From: Clostridia bacterium
GTDB taxonomy: Bacteria; Bacillota; Clostridia; Christensenellales; Aristaeellaceae
Direction: 5' to 3'
Assembly (NCBI GenBank): GCA_030530315.1
Contig: JAUMVG010000017.1
Location: 1 to 52,824 of the forward strand
DNA: 52,824 nucleotides
The translations under genes were made by a program, and so were the position numbers. Below are positions 7,054 through 15,222 of the stretch, piece after piece (within the stretch, counting starts at the first letter, position 1; each line of letters begins with the position of its first letter). A model generated the notes under the pieces. It was not told where the DNA came from and searched no databases. It saw nothing but the letters and a program-made list of their open reading frames with translations.

Positions 7054-7980
7054 ATGAAAAAACTCTGTACGATTCTGGCTATCTTGATGGCGCTGTGCAT
7101 GTGCGCATCCGCACTGGCAGAGGTGACCATCACCAACACCTACAACGGTGAAGACTTTGACATCACCTATGACAATCCCCAGCGCATCGTCAGCACTGCG
7201 GGCTTCACCACCGAGATGCTGCTGGCGCTCGGCCTGGAGGACAGAATCGTTGGCTATAGCTACATGGACAACGAGATCTTCCCGGCCTACAAGGAGGCCT
7301 TCGACAAGCTGAACTGCCTGAGCGACGAGTGGCCCTCCGACGAGGTGCTGCTGTCCGTGGAGCCCGACTTCGTCACCGGTTGGGCCTCCGGCTTCAGTGA
7401 CAAGCACTACAACCAGGCCTTTTGTGAAACCAACGGCATCCTGCCCTACGTGCCCAAGGTGGAGGGCGAGAACGCATCCATCGGTGAGGCCTACGAGGAT
7501 CTGACCAACCTGGGCGAGATCTTCGGCGTGCAGGATAGGGCCGCCGAGGTGATCAACGACATGCAGACCCGCATCGCCGCCGTGGAAGCGGCCACCAAGG
7601 ATGCCGAGACCGTCCGGGTGTTCATCTATGACTCCGGCGAGGACGAGCCCTTCACCCTGGGCGCCGGTCTGGCCTCCGATATGATCGCTGCGGCGGGCGG
7701 CAAGAACATCTTCGAGGACGACTTCAACTACTGGGGCACCGTGGCCTGGGAGAGTGTAATCGACCGCGATCCCGAGTACATCATCGTGATGGACTACTTC
7801 GCCGGCGGCAATACCCAGGAGAAGATCGACTTCCTGAAGAACAACGAGGCGCTGGCCGATGTCACCGCTGTCAGGGAGGGCAACATCTTCGTGCTGGGCC
7901 TGACCGACGTCACCGGCGGCGTGCGCAATGCCGAGGCCATCGAGACCATGGGACACAACTTCCACGCGGACCTGTTCTGA
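7054..7980 (+). CDS. Solute-binding protein of a BtuFCD/FecBCD-type importer (copy 1)
   Basis: 308 residues. The signal peptide (residues 1-22) ends in ASALAE, with no clear lipobox. The mature part has the class III binding-protein pattern NPQRIVSTAGFTTEMLLALGLEDRIVGYS near residues 32-60 and a long connecting helix in the middle. Later segments PEYIIVMDY and REGNIFVLG match FecB/BtuF C-terminal motifs. The RBS GGAGG lies 9 bases before the ATG. It delivers an iron-siderophore, heme, corrinoid or similar chelate to the permease at 8041. RNA control of the operon favours a corrinoid or cobalt compound by inference. Confidence 0.85.
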   Translation: MKKLCTILAILMALCMCASALAEVTITNTYNGEDFDITYDNPQRIVSTAGFTTEMLLALGLEDRIVGYSYMDNEIFPAYKEAFDKLNCLSDEWPSDEVLLSVEPDFVTGWASGFSDKHYNQAFCETNGILPYVPKVEGENASIGEAYEDLTNLGEIFGVQDRAAEVINDMQTRIAAVEAATKDAETVRVFIYDSGEDEPFTLGAGLASDMIAAAGGKNIFEDDFNYWGTVAWESVIDRDPEYIIVMDYFAGGNTQEKIDFLKNNEALADVTAVREGNIFVLGLTDVTGGVRNAEAIETMGHNFHADLF

Positions 7981-8040
7981 ACCTGAATCGACGGAATCGG
8001 CTGTATCCCTACAGCCGATTCCGCGCATATGGAGACAACC

Positions 8041-9093
8041 ATGCTGAAAAACGCTTCCCGCCGTTTGCGCTGGCTGCTGGCTGTGACACTGGCCGCGATG
8101 CTGTGCGTATCCGTCGCGCTGGCCATCAATATCGGCGCGGTGAACATCAACCCCCGCATCATATTCGAGATCATCGTCAACCGGGTGACAAATACACAGC
8201 TGTTCGAGCCCTTCTGGAAGAGCTCCCAGGAGTCCATCGTTTGGAACCTGCGCTTTCCCAAGGTGCTGGTAGCGGGCTGCTGCGGGGCCGGGCTGACGCT
8301 GGCGGGGATATTCATGCAGGCGCTGACCAAGAACCCGCTGGCCGATCCCTACATCCTGGGCATCTCCTCCGGCGCGTCCACGGGCGCGGTGCTCTCTCTG
8401 CTGGTGGGGAGCCTCCCGGTGATTGGCAGGCTGCCGCTGCACACCGGAGCGTTTTTCGGGGCGCTGTTCACGGCTATGCTGGTGTTTGTGTTTGGCGGGA
8501 ACACCATCCGAAGCGGCACCACGCGGTTGGTGCTGGTGGGCATGGCGGTGTCCGCTATGTTCACGGCGCTGACGGACCTCATCATATTCGTCACGCCGGA
8601 TTCCAAGAAGGTCACCAGCGCCATGTTCTGGATGACGGGCTCCTTCGCGGGCGTGGCCTGGACGGACGTCGCCCCGGCGATGATCGCGCTTGCCGTGGGC
8701 ATATTGGTCGCCGTCGCGATCCGGCGCGAGATGGACGCCCTGCTGATGGGCGAGCAGATGGCCCGCAATTACGGCGTCAACGTGACGCTCATCAAAATCG
8801 TGCTGATCGTCACCAGCACGCTGCTCACGGCGGTGATGGTCTCCATGAGCGGCATCATCGGCTTCGTGGGCCTGGTGATCCCTCATGTCACGCGGCAGCT
8901 GATGGGCGCGAACCACGGCAGGATGCTTCCCATCGCGCTGCTGATCGGGACGATATTCATGATCTGGGCCGATGTCATCGCCAGGGTCTGCGTAGCCCCG
9001 GAGGAGTTGCCCGTGGGCGTCATCACCGCCATCTGCGGCGCGCCGTTCTTCCTGGCGATGCTGAGAAAGTCGAGGTACAGTTTCGGAAAATGA
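8041..9093 (+). CDS. FecCD/BtuC-family ABC permease (copy 1)
   Basis: Polytopic membrane protein of 350 residues with about ten predicted helices. Family signatures include FPKVLVAGCCGAGLTLAGIF, QALTKNPLADPYILGISSGA and GFVGLVIPHVTRQLMG. The start at 8041 (MLKNASRRLRW) is preferred to 8029 because GGAG at 8031-8034 is then a well-spaced RBS. The stop overlaps the ATPase start (AAAATGA). A dimer of this protein would form the transport pore for the binding protein encoded just before it. Confidence 0.9.
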   Translation: MLKNASRRLRWLLAVTLAAMLCVSVALAINIGAVNINPRIIFEIIVNRVTNTQLFEPFWKSSQESIVWNLRFPKVLVAGCCGAGLTLAGIFMQALTKNPLADPYILGISSGASTGAVLSLLVGSLPVIGRLPLHTGAFFGALFTAMLVFVFGGNTIRSGTTRLVLVGMAVSAMFTALTDLIIFVTPDSKKVTSAMFWMTGSFAGVAWTDVAPAMIALAVGILVAVAIRREMDALLMGEQMARNYGVNVTLIKIVLIVTSTLLTAVMVSMSGIIGFVGLVIPHVTRQLMGANHGRMLPIALLIGTIFMIWADVIARVCVAPEELPVGVITAICGAPFFLAMLRKSRYSFGK

Positions 9094-9926
9094 ACATGGA
9101 CATGAAGCGCGACAAAGCGCCTGCCATTGAAACCGCGGGCCTCGGCTTTTCCATCGACGGGCACGACATACTGTCCGGGATCGACCTCAGGGTGATGCGG
9201 CATCAGTGGATCGGCCTGATCGGCCCCAACGGCTGCGGCAAGTCCACGCTGCTCAAAAACATCTACCGCCAGTACCAGCCTTCAGCGGGTGCCGTCTATG
9301 TGAACGGGGACGATGTCCGCGGCCTGAAGAACAAGGCTCTGGCCCGTCGGATGGCCGTGCTGGCCCAGGAAAACAACCTGGAGTTTGATTTCACCGTGCG
9401 GGAGATCGTGGCGATGGGCAGGTATGCCCACCGGAGCTTCCTGCAGGCGGCCACGGACGAGGACGACGCTGTATGCGCCGCCGCGCTTGAGACGGTGGGC
9501 ATGTCCGGCTTTGCCGAGCGCAGCTTTTTAAGCCTGTCCGGCGGCGAGAAGCAGCGGGTGTACATGGCGATGGCCTTCGCCCAGCAGAGTGAGATCCTGA
9601 TCCTGGATGAGCCTACCAACCATCTGGACATCGGCTACCAGCTGCATCTGATGGACACGCTACGTCAACAGCAGCGGGACCGGGGCGTGACGGTTTTTAC
9701 ATCGATTCACGACATGGACTTGGCCGCGGCCTACTGTGACAGGATCATCATGATGGATCGTGGCAGGATTGTCGCCCAGGGCCTGCCGGAGGAGGTATTG
9801 CGGGCGGATTTGATCCAGTCGGTTTTCCACGTGGATGTGGAGATCACGACCGATTCTGAAACCGACAGACGGCGCGTTCGCTATCTGAGATACCATTCTG
9901 ATGAGAGCCGGGCGACTCGTGCATGA
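9090..9926 (+). CDS. BtuD/FecE-family ABC ATPase (copy 1)
   Basis: 278 residues. Walker A GPNGCGKST (about residue 42), the signature LSGGEKQRV, Walker B ILILDEPTNHLD and the switch IHDMDLA are all present. The frame is open far upstream, but that is a shadow of the permease; the start ATG at 9090 overlaps the permease stop. A C-terminal extension with DVEITTDSETDRRRV follows the core. It powers the first importer of the operon and is followed by AAAAAGGAGG, the RBS of a second, separate importer. Confidence 0.9.
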   Translation: MNMDMKRDKAPAIETAGLGFSIDGHDILSGIDLRVMRHQWIGLIGPNGCGKSTLLKNIYRQYQPSAGAVYVNGDDVRGLKNKALARRMAVLAQENNLEFDFTVREIVAMGRYAHRSFLQAATDEDDAVCAAALETVGMSGFAERSFLSLSGGEKQRVYMAMAFAQQSEILILDEPTNHLDIGYQLHLMDTLRQQQRDRGVTVFTSIHDMDLAAAYCDRIIMMDRGRIVAQGLPEEVLRADLIQSVFHVDVEITTDSETDRRRVRYLRYHSDESRATRA

Positions 9927-9959
9927 ACCGTAGGACTTATAAAAAGGAGGATTAAAACC

Positions 9960-11036
9960 ATGAAAACCAAAGCTGTACTGTCCTTGACACTTGTGCTGGC
10001 GCTGATCATCTCCGCATTCGGCTTCGCGCTGGCGGAGGAAACCCGCACCGTGACTGACGCCGCAGGCAACGTGGTGGAGGTTCCCGCCGACCTGGCCAGG
10101 ATCTCCGTGACGCCGCTGCCCTGGTCCTCTGTCATCTATGCCATCGATGGCACCTCGGAGCACATGGTCTGCATCAACCCCGGCGCGATGAAGGCGTACA
10201 CCGGAAACTTCTTTGAGAAGCTCGACCCCGCCTATGCCAGTCTGGACACCACCTGCATCGGTACGGACTTCTCCATCAACATGGAGGAAATGGTGGCCCG
10301 CGGCATCCAGGCGATGGTGATCTGGGACTACCAGACCGACGAGGCCGAGCAGTTGAAGGCGCTGGGCATCGTGCCGGTGATGGTCAAGAACGACACCGTG
10401 GAGGATCTGCAATCCAGCCTGCGCGCGATCGGCGAGCTGGTGGGTAAGCCCGAACGTGCTCAGCAGTTCATCGACCTGTACGGCGAGGCCTATGACCGCA
10501 TACAGTCCTACCAGGACAAGGTCGCCGAGGCCGACAAGCCGAAGGTCATCTACCTGCGCAACAGTGAGCTGCGCCTGCAAGGCAATGATAACTTCATCAG
10601 CACTGCGCTGGCGCTGGCGGGCGCCGACAACGTGGCTGCCGAGCAGTCCAACATCAGCATGGAGGAGATCCTTGATATCAATCCCGACATCATCCTGATG
10701 AGCTGGTTCGACAAGTTCACGCCCGACGACCTGTACAACAACGCCATCGAGGGCCAGGACTGGAGCACCGTGAAGGCCGTTCAGGAGCATCACGTCTACA
10801 AGACCCCCATCGGCATCTATCGCTGGGACGCTCCTGGCGTGGAAACCCCTCTGATGATGCTGTGGCTCGCCCAGCTGGTCCAGCCGGAGATCTTCGCCGA
10901 CATCGACATCAACCAGGAGGTCACCGACTACTTCAAGACTTATTTCGACTATGACCTGACTCAGGAGGACCTCGACCAGATCATGAGCGTCGCCTATAAT
11001 GCCAACAGCGTCGCCTGGGAGGGCATGGGCAAATGA
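9960..11036 (+). CDS. Solute-binding protein of a BtuFCD/FecBCD-type importer (copy 2)
   Basis: 358 residues. The signal peptide ends FGFALAE (Ala-x-Ala, no lipobox). The mature start TRTVTDAAGNVVEVPADLARI is the standard opening of siderophore/corrinoid-type class III binding proteins. It diverges clearly from the copy-1 protein, so the two importers probably handle different ligands or forms of one ligand. MVIWDYQTDEAEQLKALGIVPVMV is a second family segment. A strong RBS precedes it, and its stop overlaps the ATG of the next permease, so translation is coupled. Confidence 0.87.
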   Translation: MKTKAVLSLTLVLALIISAFGFALAEETRTVTDAAGNVVEVPADLARISVTPLPWSSVIYAIDGTSEHMVCINPGAMKAYTGNFFEKLDPAYASLDTTCIGTDFSINMEEMVARGIQAMVIWDYQTDEAEQLKALGIVPVMVKNDTVEDLQSSLRAIGELVGKPERAQQFIDLYGEAYDRIQSYQDKVAEADKPKVIYLRNSELRLQGNDNFISTALALAGADNVAAEQSNISMEEILDINPDIILMSWFDKFTPDDLYNNAIEGQDWSTVKAVQEHHVYKTPIGIYRWDAPGVETPLMMLWLAQLVQPEIFADIDINQEVTDYFKTYFDYDLTQEDLDQIMSVAYNANSVAWEGMGK

Positions 11037-12058
11037 GTCTGAAGCGGGATGAAAACCGCCATGTGCGGCTGGTGGCCACCATGACAGCCATCCTGGTTCT
11101 GCTGATGATCGTCGCCATCGGACTGGGGAGATACAGTATCTCCCCGGTTCGCGTATTCAGGATACTGCTGTCCAGGATCGTGCCTGTACAGCGGGACTGG
11201 GAGGAACAGGCGGAGAGCGTCATATTTGTGCTGCGCCTGCCGCGCATCATGGCGGCGGTTCTGGTGGGAATGGCGCTTTCCCTGTCCGGCGGCGCTTACC
11301 AGGGCGTGTTCAAGAATCCTCTGGTGGCGCCGGACATGCTGGGCGTGTCCTCCGGGGCCTGCGTCGGCGCGTCGCTGGGCATCCTGCTGAATGCCAACGA
11401 GACGGTCATACAGATCATGGCGTTCGCCGGCGGCATGCTGGCGGTATTCGCGGCCAACATGATCCCGAAGCTGGTCCGCAACAATTCCATGATGGCGCTG
11501 GTGCTGGCGGGCGTGATCATCTCCGGTCTTATGAATTCGATCCTGGGCTTGCTCAAGTACCTGGCCGACCCGGAGACACAGCTGGCATCCATCACCCACT
11601 GGCAGTTGGGCAGCCTCGCTTCGGTGGTATGGAAGGACATCCTCTCCATCGGCCCGCCGATACTGATCGCATCGGCGGTGCTGATCGCCGTGCGCTTCAA
11701 GATCAACATCCTGTCGCTGGGGGAGAGCGAGGCGCGATCCCTGGGGACGGACATCCGCTGGGTGCGCGGGCTGATCGTCGTGTGCGCCACCGTGTTGACG
11801 GCCAGTGCCGTGTGCGTCAGCGGCACCATTGGCTGGATCGGGCTGGTCGTTCCCCATCTGAGCCGCATGCTGGTGGGACCGGACAACCGGAAGATGATCC
11901 CCATCTCCGCCGTGCTCGGGGCGATTTTCCTGCTGCTGATCGATACGCTGGCTCGGGTGCTCACCAGCGCGGAGCTGCCGCTGAGCATTCTCACCGGGCT
12001 GGTTGGCGCGCCGTTCTACGTCTACCTGCTGCTCAAGCAAAGGATGAAGCTGTCATGA
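11033..12058 (+). CDS. FecCD/BtuC-family ABC permease (copy 2)
   Basis: 341 residues with about nine or ten helices. Family signatures: LRLPRIMAAVLVGMALSLSG, YQGVFKNPLVAPDMLGVSSG and GTIGWIGLVVPHLSRMLVG. Start and stop both overlap neighbouring genes (ATGA at each end). Sequence similarity to the copy-1 permease is moderate, typical of paralogous importers rather than a recent duplication. Confidence 0.9.
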   Translation: MSLKRDENRHVRLVATMTAILVLLMIVAIGLGRYSISPVRVFRILLSRIVPVQRDWEEQAESVIFVLRLPRIMAAVLVGMALSLSGGAYQGVFKNPLVAPDMLGVSSGACVGASLGILLNANETVIQIMAFAGGMLAVFAANMIPKLVRNNSMMALVLAGVIISGLMNSILGLLKYLADPETQLASITHWQLGSLASVVWKDILSIGPPILIASAVLIAVRFKINILSLGESEARSLGTDIRWVRGLIVVCATVLTASAVCVSGTIGWIGLVVPHLSRMLVGPDNRKMIPISAVLGAIFLLLIDTLARVLTSAELPLSILTGLVGAPFYVYLLLKQRMKLS

Positions 12059-12828
12059 TACTGGAAGTCAAGGATCTGTCCTTCGCCTATCCAGGCGGCG
12101 AGACGCTGTTCGACCACGTCAGCTTCGCCCTGGAGGAGGGGCAGATATTTTCAATACTCGGCGCGAACGGGGCGGGCAAGTCTACCATGATGAACTGCAT
12201 TGCCAACCTGCTCACGCCCAATCGCGGGGAAATCCGGATCGCCGGAAAGAGGCTGTCGGACATGTCCATCCGTGAGGTCTCCATGCTGATCGGCTATGTG
12301 CCCCAGATGCACACGGCCGCCTATGGCTATGCGGTGAGGGATTTTGTGGTCATGGGCCGCGCGCCGCACCTGGGCTTTCTGAAGCAGCCCACCGCGGCGG
12401 ACTTCGCGCTGGTGGACGAGACGCTGGAGGAGCTGGGCATCGCCCGGCTGGCCAATCGTCCCTACACGGAGCTGTCCGGCGGCGAGCGCCAGCAGGTCAG
12501 CATCGCCCGAGCCATCGTACAGCAGCCAAAGATCATCATGCTGGACGAACCCACAAACCACCTGGACTACGGCAACCAGCTGAGGATGCTGCACCTGGTA
12601 CGCAAGCTGGCGTCGAAGGGCTATACCATAATCATCACCAGCCATATGCCCGACCATGTGCTGCTGCTGGGCGGCTCGGTGGGAATGCTGAACGATGACG
12701 GCAGCTTCGTAACCGGCAGGAACGAGGACATCATCACAGAAGAGAACCTGCGCAGGCTGTATGGCGTGGACGTGCACCTGATCTACCTGGAGCAGCTGAG
12801 GCGGGTCGTCTGCGTTTCGGGGGAATGA
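12055..12828 (+). CDS. BtuD/FecE-family ABC ATPase (copy 2)
   Basis: 257 residues with Walker A (GANGAGKST), signature LSGGERQQVSIARA, Walker B IIMLDEPTNHLD and the switch ITSHMPDH. The start at 12055 overlaps the permease stop. It completes the second importer. Only 3 bases separate its stop from the NifH-like gene, so the transport and redox genes are clearly on one transcript. Confidence 0.9.
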   Translation: MILEVKDLSFAYPGGETLFDHVSFALEEGQIFSILGANGAGKSTMMNCIANLLTPNRGEIRIAGKRLSDMSIREVSMLIGYVPQMHTAAYGYAVRDFVVMGRAPHLGFLKQPTAADFALVDETLEELGIARLANRPYTELSGGERQQVSIARAIVQQPKIIMLDEPTNHLDYGNQLRMLHLVRKLASKGYTIIITSHMPDHVLLLGGSVGMLNDDGSFVTGRNEDIITEENLRRLYGVDVHLIYLEQLRRVVCVSGE

Positions 12829-12831
12829 CGG

Positions 12832-13665
12832 ATGAACAGAACCATGAGGATTGCCTTTTACGGCAAGGGCGGCATTGGCAAATCCACCATTGCCAGCAAC
12901 GTCTCCGCACTGATGGCGATGGCAGGCAGGCACGTGCTCCACATCGGCTGCGACCCCAAGGCGGATTCCACGAGGCTGCTGACCGAGGCCCGCATCCCCA
13001 CGGTGCTGGAGCAGCTGGAGTCAAAGGAAAAGCTGTCTCGTGCGGATATGGTGTTTCCTGGCTTTGCCAGCGTGAGCTGCGTGGAGGCGGGCGGCCCGGA
13101 GGCCGGACAGGGCTGCGCGGGGCTGGGCATCACTACCGCCATCAATGAACTGACCGACGCAGGTGTGTTCGACGAGGATTGGGACGCCATCATCTACGAT
13201 GTGTTGGGTGATGTGGTCTGCGGCGGCTTTTCCGTGCCGATGCGTCAGCACTATGCCGACCGGGTCTACGTAGTAACGTCCGCCACTTACATGTCCCTGT
13301 ATGCCGCCAACAACATCCTGAAGGGTGTGCGGCGATATTCGATGGGCGGGCGTTCCCTGTGCGGCGGCCTGATCCTCAACCATGCGCATGGGGACGCAGA
13401 TGTGCAACTGTGCCGGGCCTTTGCCGGAGCGACAAAGACCAACGTGCTTGCGATACTCGAAGAGGACGCACAGCTTCAGCTCTCCGATTTCAGACGCGGC
13501 CTACTGGTGCGGGATTATCCCGACAGTTCCAATGCGCAGCACCTGCGCGACCTGATCGGGCAGATGGAGGCGCTGCCGGAGCAGCCGCTGCCGGAGCCGA
13601 TGTCCCAGTCGGGCATGGAGGACTTTGGTCAGCGGATGGCGGAGGTGTTGTATGGCAAACGCTGA
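12832..13665 (+). CDS. NifH/BchL/CfbC-family ATP-dependent iron protein
   Basis: 277 residues, the normal length for nitrogenase-type iron proteins. The P-loop GKGGIGKST is at residues 11-19 and CDPKADST at 40-47. Both [4Fe-4S] ligands are recognisable: Cys95 in EAGGPEAGQGCAGLGI and Cys130 in YDVLGDVVCGGF. The arginine that is ADP-ribosylated in true NifH (GRG) is Leu here. Such proteins form homodimers that deliver single electrons to a component-1 partner at the cost of ATP. No nifDK, nifEN or nifB is present, so nitrogen fixation is unlikely. The stop region overlaps the next gene, which is presumably its electron acceptor. Confidence 0.92.
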   Translation: MNRTMRIAFYGKGGIGKSTIASNVSALMAMAGRHVLHIGCDPKADSTRLLTEARIPTVLEQLESKEKLSRADMVFPGFASVSCVEAGGPEAGQGCAGLGITTAINELTDAGVFDEDWDAIIYDVLGDVVCGGFSVPMRQHYADRVYVVTSATYMSLYAANNILKGVRRYSMGGRSLCGGLILNHAHGDADVQLCRAFAGATKTNVLAILEEDAQLQLSDFRRGLLVRDYPDSSNAQHLRDLIGQMEALPEQPLPEPMSQSGMEDFGQRMAEVLYGKR

Positions 13666-14536
13666 TGTCGTGATCGAGCGTCTGGAGGACGAGGGCAAAA
13701 TGGGACCCGCACGGGGCATATTGCTCAAGGCGGGCATGGCGCTGGCGGCAGTGGGTTCGCTGGCTTGCCTGCGCAGCATCTACCTGACCGCCTGCCAGTT
13801 GGGACGCACGGATTACCTGTTCCTGGAACCGCTGACCGCTCGGGATTATGCCCTGGGGCGCAACACTTCTGCCATTCGGCGATGCGTGCAGCGTGCACTG
13901 GACAGGCCGGACGTGCGCGGCGTCGTGATCTATGCGTCGTGCATGGACATACTTGCGTACTGGAACGCAGATGAAATAATGGCGGGGCTGGACAATCCGC
14001 GCGGCGTTCCCGTGGAAATCTTCTATCGCGGGCCAATGGCCAAGCGCCGTGTGCCGCCGATGGAAGCACTCAGGCGGATATGGGAAAGGTGGGGTGTCGT
14101 GGACGAACCTGAGCTTGAGCCTGTGAAAGCGGAACCGGTATTTGATTTTGACGATCGACCGGATTTTGAGGGTGTCATTGAAACGCTCAGGGATGAAGAT
14201 TGTGACATCCTTCTGCTAACCCCGGGCGGCTGTAAGAGCTGCATGAGCTGCCAGGTACCGCCGGTGCGCGTTGACAACTTTCGGAATACCCGCTTTTCGG
14301 ATGTATTTGTTTGGAACTGCTCCGTGGACAAGCTCTGCAATGCTATTGCCGAATACTATGATGGTAACCGCCCGCTTTATCTCTTGAACACGGCTGTGAC
14401 ACAGACCATCGGTGTAGATTTGAACATGCTGTGCAAGATGCTGGTCGCAAGGGGAATACCGGCGGTTGCAGTTGAAACAAATGGTTTTGATAACACCAAA
14501 GCGGAACAGGAATGTTTTCAGAATCAGTTTGAATAA
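13652..14536 (+). CDS. Small nitrogenase-component-1-like protein, two subdomains
   Basis: 294 residues from ATG 13652, which overlaps the iron-protein gene by 14 bases; an upstream in-frame start is ignored. The sequence resembles NifD/NifK/CfbD pieces twice. In the first half, SLACLRSIY (Cys39), YLFLEPLTARD, and VVIYASCMD (Cys97) are followed by a helix and PVEIFY. The second half has LLLTPGGCKSCMSC (Cys194, 197, 200), FSDVFVWNCSVDKLCNAI, LLNTAVTQTIGVD and IPAVAVETNGF. Family subunits are usually above 400 residues, so this is a reduced or rearranged form. The cysteines could hold a P-cluster-like or [4Fe-4S] centre. The substrate is unknown; importers upstream suggest an imported metal chelate or tetrapyrrole. 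Confidence 0.72.
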   Translation: MANADVVIERLEDEGKMGPARGILLKAGMALAAVGSLACLRSIYLTACQLGRTDYLFLEPLTARDYALGRNTSAIRRCVQRALDRPDVRGVVIYASCMDILAYWNADEIMAGLDNPRGVPVEIFYRGPMAKRRVPPMEALRRIWERWGVVDEPELEPVKAEPVFDFDDRPDFEGVIETLRDEDCDILLLTPGGCKSCMSCQVPPVRVDNFRNTRFSDVFVWNCSVDKLCNAIAEYYDGNRPLYLLNTAVTQTIGVDLNMLCKMLVARGIPAVAVETNGFDNTKAEQECFQNQFE

Positions 14537-14939
14537 AGAATCTTGACGCTTACTCTGCTGGACGCCCACCACATCTTCGGTGAATGGCGAGAGGATTCGA
14601 GGCAGACGAAAGAGGCGAATTCGCACCGGACCTGAAAAGCGGCGTGCTTTCGCAAGATGCGCGGTTTGATCTGTTGGAGGGCGCAGAGCAGATCGCGTCA
14701 ACAAAAGAACAGACCAAAGTCGGAATGGCATTTTCGAGGGTTCCCACCAACACTTTGACACACAACCCCAGAAGCCCTGTGCCACAGGGGTTTTCACGAG
14801 GTTGGTGTTAAAATGATGGTGGAGACTACCCCCACACCAGACCAAAGCTTTACTACAAAGTGGCCAACGTTTTGGTACAATCTCCCGTTTTTACGATTAA
14901 CACAATCATAATGGTAGTAAAGTGTTGGCGGAGACACAA
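14537..14939. other. 403-bp non-coding or decayed interval after the nitrogenase-like operon
   Basis: No convincing gene. A 75-codon frame at 14584-14811 (plus) and a 209-codon frame on the minus strand exist, but neither has a good RBS or recognisable domains. CCCTGTGCCACAGGGG near 14778 forms a short hairpin. The stretch TTTTGGTACAATC near 14872 resembles the terminal-repeat sequence at 14946. Confidence 0.4.
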
Positions 14940-14995
14940 AACTGCACGGCAATTTTGATACAATGTGTGTCAGGGTTGCGGTGCAGTTCTTTTTT
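14940..14995 (+). terminator. Rho-independent terminator downstream of the nitrogenase-like operon
   Basis: AACTGCACGGCAA (14940-14952) pairs with TTGCGGTGCAGTT (14976-14988) with one mismatch and is followed by CTTTTTT. The distance of 400 bases from the last gene means it might instead end a transcript from the interval itself. Confidence 0.65.
14946..14965 (+). repeat. Left copy of a perfect 20-bp inverted repeat
   Basis: ACGGCAATTTTGATACAATG occurs here, and its exact complement occurs at 17211-17230. The pair brackets the HxlR regulator and two flavoprotein genes (about 2.3 kb). Confidence 0.85.
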
Positions 14996-15017
14996 GTCAG
15001 AACCCTTGCGCCGCAGG

Positions 15018-15165
15018 CACTCTTACACGAAAGCCCTTCTCTCCATCCCGTCCGGGAATCGCGAAAACTGGTCCCGACGGGCGTTGAACCCTCCGCACTC
15101 TTACACGATTGCTTTTTTGAAAGGTGCACTATCACACGATTGCTCAGAGCTTTCGTGTAATAGTG
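15018..15165 (+). repeat. Cluster of 13-bp repeats
   Basis: The motif CACTCTTACACGA occurs at 15018-15030 and 15096-15108. CACTATCACACGA follows at 15127-15139, and an inverted copy at 15153-15165 makes a 13-bp stem with one mismatch. A fifth copy (CACGATTACACGA) lies at 17180-17192 beside the right inverted repeat. Confidence 0.65.
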
Positions 15166-15222
15166 GGAGACGGATTTTGTCATGTTTCCTTCTGGAGAAG
15201 GAAACAAAAGCGGCCGATATGA

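Noticed and set aside
8103-9089. N-terminal extension joining the first ATPase to 329 upstream codons
   Set aside because: It overlaps the BtuC-like permease in another frame. The ATG at 9090 overlaps the permease stop exactly as at the other operon junctions.
12832-14536. Nitrogen fixation genes
   Set aside because: Only a NifH-like and a half-size component-1-like gene are present; nifD, nifK, nifE, nifN and nifB are missing and the context is transport.
14216-14845. 209-codon minus-strand ORF
   Set aside because: Its 3' part is antisense to the component-1-like gene and it lacks an RBS or recognisable domain.
15018-15165. CRISPR array
   Set aside because: Repeats are only 13 bp, irregularly spaced, partly inverted, and no cas genes are near.
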